From Leptothrix sp. (in: b-proteobacteria) (GTDB taxonomy: Bacteria > Pseudomonadota > Gammaproteobacteria > Burkholderiales > Burkholderiaceae_C), in NCBI GenBank assembly GCA_013822685.1, contig PNKV01000008.1:109221-173220 (forward strand): DNA of 64,000 nt. Reading direction: 5' to 3'. The notes under the pieces were generated by a model. That model did no database searches. It saw only the letters and a program-made list of their open reading frames with translations, and was not told the DNA's origin. A program made the translations under genes and the position numbers. Shown here piece by piece: positions 44,546-53,885 of this stretch (position 1 is its first letter; each line of letters starts with the position of its first letter).

Positions 44546-45217
44546 TCAAATCATGCTGGCGGCCATGTTGATGGTCAGGGCCAGCAAGGTGGTGTTGAAC
44601 AAGAAGGCCAGCACGCAATGGACCAGGCCGATCCGCCGCATGGCGCTGTTGGTGAAGCTGACATCGGCCGTTTGGGCCGAGGTGCCAATGACGAAGGAAA
44701 AGTAGACGAAATCCCCGTAGTCCGGGCTCTGGGTGCCCGGGAAGTCCAGGCCGCCCACGGCGCCCTGCTCGCCATCCAGGTAGTAGTCGTGGGCGTAATG
44801 CAGGGCGAACATCACGTGCGTGAATGCCCAGGAGGACACGATGGTGGTGATGGCCAGCCCGATGTGCATGAACTTGGTGGCCGGGGCCATGTCCTTGACC
44901 AGGGACAGCTCGGCCACGATGGCCGCCAGGCTGGCCACCGCGGCCACAATGACCAGGGCCAGGATGACCAGTTGCCCCTCGTCTTCCAGGTTAGCCCGCC
45001 AGCGGATTCTTTCACGTGATGAACGGGCCATCATGACGCCGGCCATCAGCAGGTACAGCACCACCCCACCGTTCCAGCCAATCAGCATCCGGGTGGTGAG
45101 GCTTTCCACCACACTGGCGGGCAGCAGTGCCATGATGGCCACAGCCAGCCCGGCGGCGATGAACAAACGTGGCCGAACCTGGACCTGGCGGATGAATCGG
45201 TTGCGATGCAGGGACAT
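44546..45217 (-). CDS. DUF1345 family membrane protein
   Basis: A 223-residue integral membrane protein with about five helices and DUF1345 features: TRMLIGWNGGVVLYLLMAG, THVMFALHYAHDYY, PDYGDFVYFSFVIGTSAQTADV, and a closing hydrophobic helix. The ATG at 45217 (MSLHRNRF) is preferred to the one 24 bases upstream. The family's function is unknown. It is convergent with the chemotaxis receptor, 6 bases away, and divergent from the small gene at 45286. Confidence 0.88.
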   Translation of the reverse strand: MSLHRNRFIRQVQVRPRLFIAAGLAVAIMALLPASVVESLTTRMLIGWNGGVVLYLLMAGVMMARSSRERIRWRANLEDEGQLVILALVIVAAVASLAAIVAELSLVKDMAPATKFMHIGLAITTIVSSWAFTHVMFALHYAHDYYLDGEQGAVGGLDFPGTQSPDYGDFVYFSFVIGTSAQTADVSFTNSAMRRIGLVHCVLAFLFNTTLLALTINMAASMI

Positions 45218-45285
45218 CTCGGGAGTATCCAGCAGGAACAAGCCGCGTCGCCGTGCTAACGTGTCTCAGCTTTTGGAGTTTCCCC

Positions 45286-45582
45286 ATGTCTGAGCTCAAT
45301 GGGCCTGCCCGGCCCCGCGCACGCCGCCCGCGTGCCAGCACCAAAGGCGCCGTCACGCCCCCACCGGCCCTGCCCACGCGCCTGGACACCCTGCGCGACG
45401 CCTTGGTCGCCTGCGTTGATTTGCTGAAGCAACGCCGGGCTGACCTGATCCCCCCCAGCGACATCGACGAATTCATCGATCTGGACTGGATGGTCTGGGA
45501 TGGTGGCAACCTGACCCTGACGCTGACAGGCAGCAACATTTGCCGACAAGCGAGGACACGCGCCGGGTCGGCGGATGGCTGA
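45286..45582 (+). CDS. Small protein of unknown function
   Basis: A 98-residue protein with a good ribosome site (GGAG, 8 bases before the ATG). Residues 1-35 are Arg/Pro/Ala rich and probably disordered. The rest has a helical stretch (LDTLRDALVACVDLLKQRRADLI) and then PPSDIDEFIDLDWMVWDGGNLTLTLTGSN, which looks like a small folded domain. Its end overlaps the sugar dehydrogenase gene by 8 bases, suggesting translational coupling. I do not recognise the family. Confidence 0.7.
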   Translation: MSELNGPARPRARRPRASTKGAVTPPPALPTRLDTLRDALVACVDLLKQRRADLIPPSDIDEFIDLDWMVWDGGNLTLTLTGSNICRQARTRAGSADG

Positions 45583-46792
45583 GATGAAACGCACGGTGCT
45601 GTGCATGACGCTCGCGCTGGTGGGCCTGACCGCGGCCTGCCAGGACGCCACCTCCGTGCAGGGCCCACTGGAAACCCGCGAGGCCAACGCCGAGGCCCAA
45701 CACCCCACCTTTGCCGGCCAGACCCGCGCACGGGGCGTGACCGCCAAGGTGGCCTTCAAGCTGACGGTGCTGACCAAGGACTTGCACCGCCCCTGGGCCG
45801 TGGAGCCCCTGCCCGACGGGGCGTTGTTGGTCACTGAAAAGGTGGGCGCGATGCGCATCGTGTCGGCCGCGGGCGAGGTGGGACCGCCTTTGGCGGGCTT
45901 GCCCCCCGTTGAGGTGCGTGGCCAGGGCGGCCTGCTGGACGTGGCCTTGAGCCCCAACTTCGCCACCGACCGCCTGATCTACTGGACTTTCACCGAAGCA
46001 CGCGGCGGCGGCCTCAACGGCACCAGCCTGGCGCGCGGTGTGCTCTCCAAAGACCGCTCGCGCATCGAGCAGGCCAAGGTGATCTTCCAGTCCATGCCGG
46101 GCTTTGATGGCGGGCTCCACTTTGGTTCGCGGCTGGCCTTTGGCCCGGACGGCATGCTGTACATGACGATGGGTGAGCGCTCGGACACCCAGATGCGGCC
46201 GCACGCGCAGAGAACCGACAGCCACCTGGGCAAGATCTTGCGCCTGAAGCCCGATGGCACCGCCCCTGCCGACAACCCCTTTGTGGGCACGCCGGGGGCG
46301 AAACCCGAGATCTGGAGCCTGGGGCACCGCAATGTCCAATCGGCCGCCTTTGACGCCCAGGGGCGTTTGTGGACCGCCGAGATGGGGCCGCAAGGCGGCG
46401 ACGAGCTGAACCTGATCGGCCGGGGCAAGAACTACGGCTGGCCGCTCGTGTCGTTCGGCGAAGAGTACTCGGGCCAACCCATCGAGGGCGCCCTGACCGA
46501 CCGGCCGGGGTTTGAGCCGCCCGTGTACTACTGGGACCCAGTGATCGCGCCTTCGGGGGCGCAGTTCTACACCGGCTCGGCCTTCCCGGCCTGGCGCGGC
46601 AGCCTGTTCCTGGGGTCCCTCAGGGAGGGGTTGCTGGTGCGCCTGGAGATCAAGGGCGATCGGGTGGTGGGTGAAGAACACCTCCTGGCCCGCAAGCAGC
46701 GCATGCGCGACGTGCGCCAGGGCCCGGACGGCGCCCTTTACATCGTGACCGACCGCGAGCGCGGCGAACTCTGGAAGATCACGCCGGACTAG
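45575..46792 (+). CDS. PQQ-dependent aldose sugar dehydrogenase, lipoprotein (YliI/Asd-like)
   Basis: A 405-residue exported beta-propeller. Signal sequence with a lipobox-like LTAAC near residue 22, then the family's opening LHRPWAVEPLPDGALLVTEKVG, GGLLDVALSPNFATDRLIYW, GLHFGSRLAFGPDGMLYMTMG, EIWSLGHRNVQSAAFDAQGRLWTAEMGPQGGDELN and YYWDPVIAPSGAQFYTG. These are the soluble-type glucose/sorbosone dehydrogenase motifs, with PQQ as cofactor and Ca2+ ligands. It oxidises free sugars in the periplasm. It overlaps the convergent unknown gene at 46779 by 14 bases. Confidence 0.9.
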   Translation: MAEMKRTVLCMTLALVGLTAACQDATSVQGPLETREANAEAQHPTFAGQTRARGVTAKVAFKLTVLTKDLHRPWAVEPLPDGALLVTEKVGAMRIVSAAGEVGPPLAGLPPVEVRGQGGLLDVALSPNFATDRLIYWTFTEARGGGLNGTSLARGVLSKDRSRIEQAKVIFQSMPGFDGGLHFGSRLAFGPDGMLYMTMGERSDTQMRPHAQRTDSHLGKILRLKPDGTAPADNPFVGTPGAKPEIWSLGHRNVQSAAFDAQGRLWTAEMGPQGGDELNLIGRGKNYGWPLVSFGEEYSGQPIEGALTDRPGFEPPVYYWDPVIAPSGAQFYTGSAFPAWRGSLFLGSLREGLLVRLEIKGDRVVGEEHLLARKQRMRDVRQGPDGALYIVTDRERGELWKITPD

Positions 46793-48014
46793 TCAGCGAG
46801 ACGTTGGCCTCGCGGCGCAGCACCGCCATGGCGTCTTTCAGGGCGTAATCGGCATCGCTTTTCAAGGTGGCCTGCGCCTCGCTGATGAACGATTGCCACA
46901 ACTGCACGTAGTCGTCCTGGTGCTGCATGGGCGCGTGGTCGCGGATGTACTGGCTGGCCAGGTCGGCGTCCAGCCCGGTCTTGCGGATCTTGCGGATCAG
47001 GGTGGCCGCGCCGCGTTCGGTCAGCATGGTCTTGGGTGCGGTGCCGGTGGCCACGCACAAGAACAAGGTGATCAGCGAGCCCTCGTCGCTGTGCCCTGCG
47101 GTGACTTTCTTCCAGCTGGCCGAGGCAGAGCGGTCGTGGTGGTCCACCTCGCTCAAGGCATCTTCGATCCAGAAATAGCGGCCCCGGAAAGCCGCCGTTT
47201 TGTGGAACAGCTTTTGCGGCGTCACGCTGGCATCCAGGATCTTGGGCAGGTCAACCAGGACCGATTGCCAGGCCTCATCGACCACGGGCTTGAGGTGGCT
47301 TGGCAACTTGGGCGGGATGCCCCCAGACAAAGTGGTTGGGGGCTTCTTGCGCAAGCCGGCCACCATCTTGTCGAAGGCGGCCCAATCGGGCATGTCGGTG
47401 CGCTTGGTGGCCATGGCGAGCAGCGCAGTGCGGATGACCGCGTCGGCGTCGGCACCGGCCTCTTCCAGCTCGGCGGCTTCGAAGCCCAGGGCCTCGGACA
47501 GCCAGATGGCCGCGTCCATGGCCTGCGCCGCGTGGCTGCGTTGGGCCAACTCGGCCCGGTAATCGGCCAGGCTGCGCAACGACCACTTGGCCAACTGCGG
47601 GATGTGGTCGTCGGTGAAGCCGTGGCGCTCGTTCATGCCGAAGTGGCTGGTCTGCGGCATGGCGATCAGGCGCTTGAGCATGTCCGAGCCCCCTTTGGAG
47701 CGCGACAGGAAAGAGTTGTCGCGCAGGGATTCGGCGGCCTGGCGCAGGTCGCCGCCGCAGCTTTCTTCCAGGTAGAGGCTGACCAGGTTCACCAGCCGGT
47801 CTTTCGCTTTTTCAAGCTCGGGCTGCAGGAACTCGCTGCCAAAGTAGCTGGCGATCTGCACCATGCCCTTGGGGGCGTCGTTGCAGATGGCGTCGAGCTT
47901 GGCCTGGTCGATGATGCCGTTTTGCACGCCGTACTGCAGGGCCTTCTCGAAGAATGGCCGTGCGTCGTAGAGCGCGATGGATGAAGCTGGATCGGAAGAG
48001 GTACTGCCCGTCAT
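46779..48014 (-). CDS. Unknown protein, fourth gene of the J-domain operon
   Basis: A 411-residue soluble, mostly helical protein with no signal or membrane segment. It starts immediately after the stop of the preceding gene (TAAATG, no gap), a sign of translational coupling. Visible elements are RPFFEKALQYGVQNGIIDQAKLDAI near the N-terminus, SFLSRSKGGSDMLKRLIAMP, and LFLCVATGTAPKTMLTERGAATLIRKIRKTG. I see no catalytic motif and do not recognise a family. Good codon use throughout supports a real gene. Its company, a J-domain protein and two acidic-tailed proteins, suggests a shared chaperone-related complex, but this is inference. Confidence 0.85.
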   Translation of the reverse strand: MTGSTSSDPASSIALYDARPFFEKALQYGVQNGIIDQAKLDAICNDAPKGMVQIASYFGSEFLQPELEKAKDRLVNLVSLYLEESCGGDLRQAAESLRDNSFLSRSKGGSDMLKRLIAMPQTSHFGMNERHGFTDDHIPQLAKWSLRSLADYRAELAQRSHAAQAMDAAIWLSEALGFEAAELEEAGADADAVIRTALLAMATKRTDMPDWAAFDKMVAGLRKKPPTTLSGGIPPKLPSHLKPVVDEAWQSVLVDLPKILDASVTPQKLFHKTAAFRGRYFWIEDALSEVDHHDRSASASWKKVTAGHSDEGSLITLFLCVATGTAPKTMLTERGAATLIRKIRKTGLDADLASQYIRDHAPMQHQDDYVQLWQSFISEAQATLKSDADYALKDAMAVLRREANVSLTSPA

Positions 48015-48767
48015 TTAGATCGCCGACTCTTCTTCCGATTCCAAATTGGCAGGCGTGATCTTGCCGCGGTCGGTGTCGGCAAGGTCGACCTTGCCATCGC
48101 CCTCTTCGGCTTCGTCCGCCTCTTCCTCGCCGGCATCGAAGGCGCGAGATTTGGCGCGCAGCACCAGCAGCATCTCGATGAACAGGTCGGGGCATTGGTA
48201 GCGCAGGATCCACGCCAGCTCCATCCAATCCTGGTCGGCCACTTCGTCCTGATCGACGGTGGGCTTGGCATAGGCCGAGGCGTACAGCGCCGTCTCGGAC
48301 AGCATCTGGCCGTCGTCCTCCAGGGCGTCGAAATTACCGGTGCGGGCGAAGGTTTCCACCCGGCTCCACTTGTCGGCGAAGTAGTCGGCCAGGGCTTCGC
48401 TGCCGCCCTCCAGGTCGCCCACGGCGTTGAGGAACTCCACCGGATTGGCGTCTTCGCGGAAGATGATGGAGTTGACCATGCCACGCAAGTGCGTGCGGGT
48501 CAGGTCCTTGTAGCGCTTCTCGATCACGACCGCGCGGGCGAACTGGGCCGGCGTGACCATCAGGTTGATGATCGACTCCTTGGAGTTGTCGTACTCGCGG
48601 ATGACGGCCAGGATGTCCTTGGGAGGCAGTTGGTCCAGCACGACCATCAACGCGCCATCGCCCTCGGTGTCGGCCAGCTCAACCAGGGCGGACTCGGCCC
48701 CCACGATGTCGCCGGCGGCGATCAGGCTTTGGGTTTTGGCGATCAGGGCAAGGTGGTTGCTGCTCAT
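48015..48767 (-). CDS. Unknown acidic-tailed protein, third gene of the J-domain operon
   Basis: A 250-residue soluble protein. The first 180 residues look all-helical (SLIAAGDIVGAESALVELADTEGDGAL, then LDQLPPKDILAVIREYD, then RGMVNSIIFRED), faintly like repeat or scaffold domains. Residues from about 205 are very acidic (GEEEADEAEEGDG and ESEEES). The ATG at 48767 is chosen over one 33 bases upstream, which would overlap the previous gene's stop. It runs directly into the next gene. No family recognised. Confidence 0.82.
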   Translation of the reverse strand: MSSNHLALIAKTQSLIAAGDIVGAESALVELADTEGDGALMVVLDQLPPKDILAVIREYDNSKESIINLMVTPAQFARAVVIEKRYKDLTRTHLRGMVNSIIFREDANPVEFLNAVGDLEGGSEALADYFADKWSRVETFARTGNFDALEDDGQMLSETALYASAYAKPTVDQDEVADQDWMELAWILRYQCPDLFIEMLLVLRAKSRAFDAGEEEADEAEEGDGKVDLADTDRGKITPANLESEEESAI

Positions 48768-48800
48768 CAAGGTGCTTTCTTCAATCGATCGGTCAATCAA

Positions 48801-49355
48801 TCAGTCTTTGCGGTCGAAACCTTGCTCGACCATCCAGTCGGCACCGGCTTCTTCGCGGGTGCGGGCGTCTTCATTGTCGTCATGCTCAAAAGTGCCATCG
48901 GCATCGCGGTCTTCGCCGTCTTCCTCGTGGTCATCATCGGCGGCGGCTTGCGCGGCCTGGGCCGGGTCGGCCTTGCCGTGCAGGTATTCCAGGCCCGCGG
49001 CCACGATCAGGAAACGGCCTCCGGAGGGCTCTTTCAGGAACACCTTGGCCAAGTCCTGGGCCCAGGGCGTCAGCTGAATAACGTTCTCCAGGCTGTCCCA
49101 CTCGGGGAAATCGTCCGGCTCCAGGCTGAGCAACTGGTCCATCAACACCGGCTGCGGAAAGCGAAAGCCCTGGTGGAACACCACCGCGACCATCTCGGGG
49201 CACAGCTCGACCATCTGTAGCAAGAAATCGACCTCCTTGCGCTTGGCGGCCAAGCGCTGACGCAGCACATCCTTGCCTTCGGAGTCAGAGGCCAGGTCGT
49301 CGAGTTCAGCCTGATAGGCCGAGCGCAGTTCATGGAAGAAGGGGGAGATGCTCAT
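48801..49355 (-). CDS. Unknown acidic-tailed protein, second gene of the J-domain operon
   Basis: A 184-residue soluble protein. Residues 1-125 are helical with an early coiled-coil-like stretch (KDVLRQRLAAKRKEVDFLLQMVELCPEMVAVVFHQGF). Residues 135-175 are dominated by Asp and Glu (DDDHEEDGEDRDADG). It lies 16 bases after the J-domain gene and 33 before the next. The same plan as the following protein (helical body, acidic tail) is notable. No family recognised. Confidence 0.82.
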   Translation of the reverse strand: MSISPFFHELRSAYQAELDDLASDSEGKDVLRQRLAAKRKEVDFLLQMVELCPEMVAVVFHQGFRFPQPVLMDQLLSLEPDDFPEWDSLENVIQLTPWAQDLAKVFLKEPSGGRFLIVAAGLEYLHGKADPAQAAQAAADDDHEEDGEDRDADGTFEHDDNEDARTREEAGADWMVEQGFDRKD

Positions 49356-49371
49356 GTGGGGCTGAAGTTCG

Positions 49372-49647
49372 TCAAAGCAAGGCGCTGAAATAGTTTTGCC
49401 AGATGTCGCGGGCGGTCTCGATCGGGCTGTCTAGCAGGTTGCGGCGGCGGTTGTCGTCGTAGGCCTGGCGTTTGGCCGTGTCGGACAGCACGTCGTAGGC
49501 CTCTTGCACCGCCCGAAAACGCTCGGCCGCGTCGTCAGCGGTGTTGCGGTCAGGGTGGTAGAGCGAGGCCTTCTGGCGGAAGGCTTTCTTGATGTCGGCC
49601 AGGGTTGCGGCGCTGCCCAGGCCAAGGCTGGCGTAGTGGTCTTTCAT
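49372..49647 (-). CDS. Stand-alone J-domain protein
   Basis: A 91-residue protein that is almost entirely a J domain: DHYASLGLGSAATLADIKKAF, the HPD motif at residues 31-33 (YHPDRN), and FRAVQEAYDVLSDTAKRQAYD. It lacks the Gly/Phe region, zinc fingers and client-binding domains of DnaJ, so it should recruit and stimulate DnaK for a specific partner, probably one of the next three gene products. A GGAG ribosome site lies 6 bases before the ATG. A strong inverted repeat lies 17-51 bases upstream. First gene of a four-gene operon. Confidence 0.92.
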   Translation of the reverse strand: MKDHYASLGLGSAATLADIKKAFRQKASLYHPDRNTADDAAERFRAVQEAYDVLSDTAKRQAYDDNRRRNLLDSPIETARDIWQNYFSALL

Positions 49648-49663
49648 GCGCTCTCCGGGCGGG

Positions 49664-49698
49664 TGCTGCGGTTTTGCACGGCGTGTGCAAAAGCAGCA
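49664..49698. promoter_or_regulatory. Large inverted repeat/hairpin before the J-domain operon
   Basis: TTTTGCAC-GGCGT-GTGCAAAA (49672-49692) is a perfect inverted repeat. It is extended by TGCTGC (49664-49669) and GCAGCA (49693-49698) with only a two-base bulge, giving 14 paired positions. It sits just upstream of the Shine-Dalgarno of the J-domain gene, next to an AATAAT (minus strand, 49703-49698) that could be a -10. It could be an operator overlapping the transcription start or a 5'-UTR hairpin. Confidence 0.6.
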
Positions 49699-49755
49699 TT
49701 ATTTCATCCGGCGCGCCAACGCGCCTGCTGGCGCGGATTTCCCGCCGCAGGGGCG

Positions 49756-49788
49756 AAAAAAAACCGCCCCAGCATGTGGGGCGGTTTT
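49756..49788 (-). terminator. Rho-independent terminator of the PEP-CTERM gene
   Basis: On the minus strand an 11-base stem ending in CCGCCCC/GGGGCGG around a seven-base loop is followed by an unbroken run of eight Ts (complement of the As at 49756-49763). It lies 33 bases after the stop of the PEP-CTERM gene and isolates it from the J-domain operon downstream. Confidence 0.9.
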
Positions 49789-49820
49789 GGCAGCCTTGAA
49801 CACGTCAAGGCTGATCAGGC

Positions 49821-50621
49821 TCAGGCGGCCTTGCGGCGACGAGCGACGGCACCCACGGCCAACAGGCCCACGCCGAACATGGCGTAGGTTGAAGGCTCGG
49901 GCACTGCGAAGGTGCCCGCGGCCTGCGTCGTGCCCCAGTTGGCCGTGCGCACCAGGATCGCCACCGGGTCGGTGGCCGAGGTGTTCAGGCCCAGGTCGGC
50001 CAGGATGATGTCGGCAGTCCCCAAGTTCATGCGCAAGCTGCCGGCAAGGCCGCCGCTGGCTTCGCCAGTGATCTGCCCACCGGGGCCAACAACGGGCACG
50101 ATGACCCCCTGGGTGCCACCGACCACACCAGGCATGTCAGCCGCGAAAATGGAACGCGTGCCGTAGCTCACCAGTGCGCCGGAATTCGTGCGCGAGTACA
50201 GATCGGCCGAAATCGTGGAGTTGGACAGGTTCACGTCGAAGTTGGCCATGAAAATCGACCGCGTGGTGGTGGTTTCATCGTCGTTGAAGGTGGTGCGACG
50301 GATCTGCACAAAGGAATTGGCCGCTTGCAGCGAAGTCAGATTTTCGCCGTTGGTGACGGCGTCGCTGAACGTCAGGCTGACGTTGCCGGTGGCCTTGGTG
50401 TAAGCCGCAGTATTGACTGCTCCGCTGATGTCCAGGCCAGGAATGGTGGGGACGGTGGCTGCGGTCACGACCGAGGAACCCGAAGCGCTGAGGGCCGACA
50501 AGGCGTCCATCGAAAACGTCAGGCCGCCCGAACCCGACTGGAACTGCCAGAACTGGGCGTTGGCCGAACTGGCGGCGACGAAGGCGGCGGCGATCACCGC
50601 GGTCTTGAATGCGAATTTCAT
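49821..50621 (-). CDS. PEP-CTERM sorting-domain protein
   Basis: A 266-residue exported protein, a likely exosortase substrate. It has a signal peptide (residues 1-22, ending ANA), a beta-rich, Ser/Thr/Asn-rich central region, and the C-terminal PEP-CTERM signal: VPEPSTYAM, then a hydrophobic helix (FGVGLLAVGAVA) and RRRKAA. Exosortase would cut near the PEP and attach or release the protein at the surface. It has its own strong terminator and a hairpin in its leader; GGAG stands 7 bases before the ATG. The nearest exosortase genes are about 47 kb to the left. Confidence 0.94.
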   Translation of the reverse strand: MKFAFKTAVIAAAFVAASSANAQFWQFQSGSGGLTFSMDALSALSASGSSVVTAATVPTIPGLDISGAVNTAAYTKATGNVSLTFSDAVTNGENLTSLQAANSFVQIRRTTFNDDETTTTRSIFMANFDVNLSNSTISADLYSRTNSGALVSYGTRSIFAADMPGVVGGTQGVIVPVVGPGGQITGEASGGLAGSLRMNLGTADIILADLGLNTSATDPVAILVRTANWGTTQAAGTFAVPEPSTYAMFGVGLLAVGAVARRRKAA

Positions 50622-50653
50622 GTTTACTCTCCACTGAACTCATGATGAAAAAT

Positions 50654-50688
50654 GGGAGGCCGCCTTCATTCTCGGAAAAGAGCCTCCC
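50654..50688 (-). promoter_or_regulatory. Attenuator-like hairpin in the leader of the PEP-CTERM gene
   Basis: In the transcript orientation GGGAGGC (from 50688) pairs with GCCTCCC (to 50654) around a 21-base loop and is followed by A-TTTTT. It lies 33 bases before the start codon. It could act as an attenuator, an RNA-stability element or a weak terminator for upstream reading; its stem is only seven pairs. Confidence 0.45.
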
Positions 50689-50794
50689 GCTCTGCCCTCC
50701 CTTTGAGAGCCCCTTCAGTTTAGTGGCCGTGTGGGGCGCCTGTCCGCAAGGGTTAGCCCGCAATTTGTCACCAACTGTTGGGGACGCCAAATGC

Positions 50795-50820
50795 AAAAAG
50801 CCCCGCGTTGACGGGGCTTT
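50795..50820 (-). terminator. Terminator of the tRNA-Ser gene
   Basis: On the minus strand AAAGCCCC-GTCAACGC-GGGGCTTT followed by TT forms an eight-pair stem with a T-run, starting about 45 bases after the 3' end of the tRNA. It is a standard Rho-independent terminator. Confidence 0.88.
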
Positions 50821-50865
50821 CTGGCGGTAACTGAGGTCTTGGTGAGACCGCGCGAAACCGTTTCT

Positions 50866-50953
<88 letters not shown>

Positions 50954-51020
50954 TGTATGCGGGGCTCGCTGGGGTCTAGTTCAGCGTCCAGCCAATGCTG
51001 GAAAGCCGCAGATTATAGCA

Positions 51021-52325
<1,305 letters not shown>

Positions 52326-52349
52326 TCAATGAAGAAGAGAGAAAGAGAT

Positions 52350-53330
52350 TCACGTGGGCGTGCGCTGCGATGGCAATGGCCGGTCCAGCCCGGTGCCGCC
52401 CAAGCCCTTCGGCAAGGGGAAACGCACCGATTCTTCCACGCCTTGCAGCCGGCGCACCGAGACGGCACCCAGGCTCTTGAGGCGGTCGATGACCTGCTGC
52501 ACCAGCACGTCGGGCGCGGAGGCACCGGCGGTCAGGCCCACGCGCGGGCGGCCTTCGAACCAGGCCTCTTGCAGGTCTTCCGGGCAATCGACCATATAGG
52601 CGGGCGTGCCCAGGCGCTCGGCCAATTCGCGCAGGCGGTTGCTGTTGGAGCTGGTGGGACTGCCCACCACGATGACCACGTCCACCTTGGGCGCCAGCAC
52701 CTTGACCGCGTCCTGCCGGTTCTGGGTGGCGTAGCAGATGTCCTGGCGCTTGGGCTCGCGGATGTTGGGGAAGCGCTGCTTGATGGCCTCCAGGATGGCG
52801 GCGGCGTCGTCCACTGACAGCGTGGTCTGCGTGACCACGGCGAGCTTGTCGGGCGTGGTGACCTGCACGGTGGCCACGTCCGCGATGTCCTCGACCAGGT
52901 AGATGCCTTCGGAGAGTTGCCCCATGGTGCCTTCGACCTCGGGGTGGCCCTTGTGGCCGATCATCACAAACTCGTAGCCCTCGCGGCGCAGCTTGGCCAC
53001 TTCAATGTGCACCTTGGTGACCAGCGGGCAGGTGGCATCAAACACCTGGAAGCCGCGCTCATCGGCCTCGTGGCGCACGGTCTGGCTGACGCCGTGGGCG
53101 CTGAAGATCAGGGTGGCGCCAGGCGGCACGTCGGCCAGGTCTTCGATGAAGATGGCGCCTTTGGCCTTGAGGTCGTTGACCACGTAGGTGTTGTGCACGA
53201 TCTCGTGGCGCACGTAGATGGGCGCGCCATATTGCTCCAGCGCGCGCTCGACGATCTCGATGGCGCGGTCCACGCCGGCACAGAAGCCGCGCGGCTCGGC
53301 CAGCAAAACGTCTTCGACCTGTTTGCCCAT
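52350..53330 (-). CDS. ispH: 4-hydroxy-3-methylbut-2-enyl diphosphate reductase
   Basis: A 326-residue iron-sulfur enzyme, last step of the MEP isoprenoid pathway. The three cluster Cys are in [21 protein letters not shown] and [10 protein letters not shown]; substrate-binding His residues are in VRHEIVHN and SAHGVS. It is translationally coupled to fkpB: the ATG at 53330 shares a base with the fkpB stop (TGATG), and a GTG at 53333 is an alternative start. The fkpB-ispH order is common in proteobacteria (slpA-lytB). Confidence 0.97.
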   Translation of the reverse strand: MGKQVEDVLLAEPRGFCAGVDRAIEIVERALEQYGAPIYVRHEIVHNTYVVNDLKAKGAIFIEDLADVPPGATLIFSAHGVSQTVRHEADERGFQVFDATCPLVTKVHIEVAKLRREGYEFVMIGHKGHPEVEGTMGQLSEGIYLVEDIADVATVQVTTPDKLAVVTQTTLSVDDAAAILEAIKQRFPNIREPKRQDICYATQNRQDAVKVLAPKVDVVIVVGSPTSSNSNRLRELAERLGTPAYMVDCPEDLQEAWFEGRPRVGLTAGASAPDVLVQQVIDRLKSLGAVSVRRLQGVEESVRFPLPKGLGGTGLDRPLPSQRTPT

Positions 53331-53794
53331 CACAGCACCCCAATCAGTTGCACTTCAAACGTGACCGTCTGGCCGGCCAACGGGTGGTTGAAATCAAACA
53401 CAGCCCAATCTTCGCCGGCCGGGCCCATTTCGCGCAGCACGCCGGCGAAAGCCCCTTGGCCATCGGGTGTGGGGAACTGGACCACATCGCCCACGTCCCA
53501 GGTTTCGTTCATGTCGCCCAGCTTGCGCAGCAGCGACAGGGCCACGCGCTGCACCAGCTCCGGGTTGCGCGGGCCAAAGGCCTCACCCGGGTCCAGCTCG
53601 ATCACCGTGCGGGTGCCTTCTTGCAGGCCCAGCATGCGGGCCTCCAGCGCGGGCGACAACTCGCCCGAGCCCAGCGACAGCGTGGCGGGCTTGTCGGCGA
53701 AGGTATTGACGATGTCGCCGCCATCAGGGCCCGCCAAACGGTAGTGCAAGGTCAGGAAGGAGCCGGGAACGACGGTGGGCACAGCAGAGGTCAT
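53330..53794 (-). CDS. fkpB: FKBP-type peptidyl-prolyl isomerase (SlpA/FkpB)
   Basis: A 154-residue SlyD/SlpA-like isomerase. It has the typical opening [15 protein letters not shown], then [43 protein letters not shown], where an insert-in-flap chaperone domain begins, and [19 protein letters not shown] at the end. No signal peptide, so cytoplasmic. The ATG at 53794 is preferred over one 15 bases upstream. First gene of fkpB-ispH(-serS), divergent from radC across 91 bases. Confidence 0.94.
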   Translation of the reverse strand: MTSAVPTVVPGSFLTLHYRLAGPDGGDIVNTFADKPATLSLGSGELSPALEARMLGLQEGTRTVIELDPGEAFGPRNPELVQRVALSLLRKLGDMNETWDVGDVVQFPTPDGQGAFAGVLREMGPAGEDWAVFDFNHPLAGQTVTFEVQLIGVL

Positions 53795-53885
53795 GGACGC
53801 GCGCCCCACCCTTCAGGAGGATTGGGCTTTCAGTTTGGAAAAACGACAATTTTAAGTTTGAGTCACCAAATCAGGGAACGTTTCC

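Noticed and set aside
46893..47984. 363-codon plus-strand open frame opposite the unknown 411-residue protein
   Set aside because: The minus frame joins the J-domain operon with a perfect TAAATG junction and a balanced amino-acid composition. The plus frame is Gly/Val/His rich without a ribosome site.
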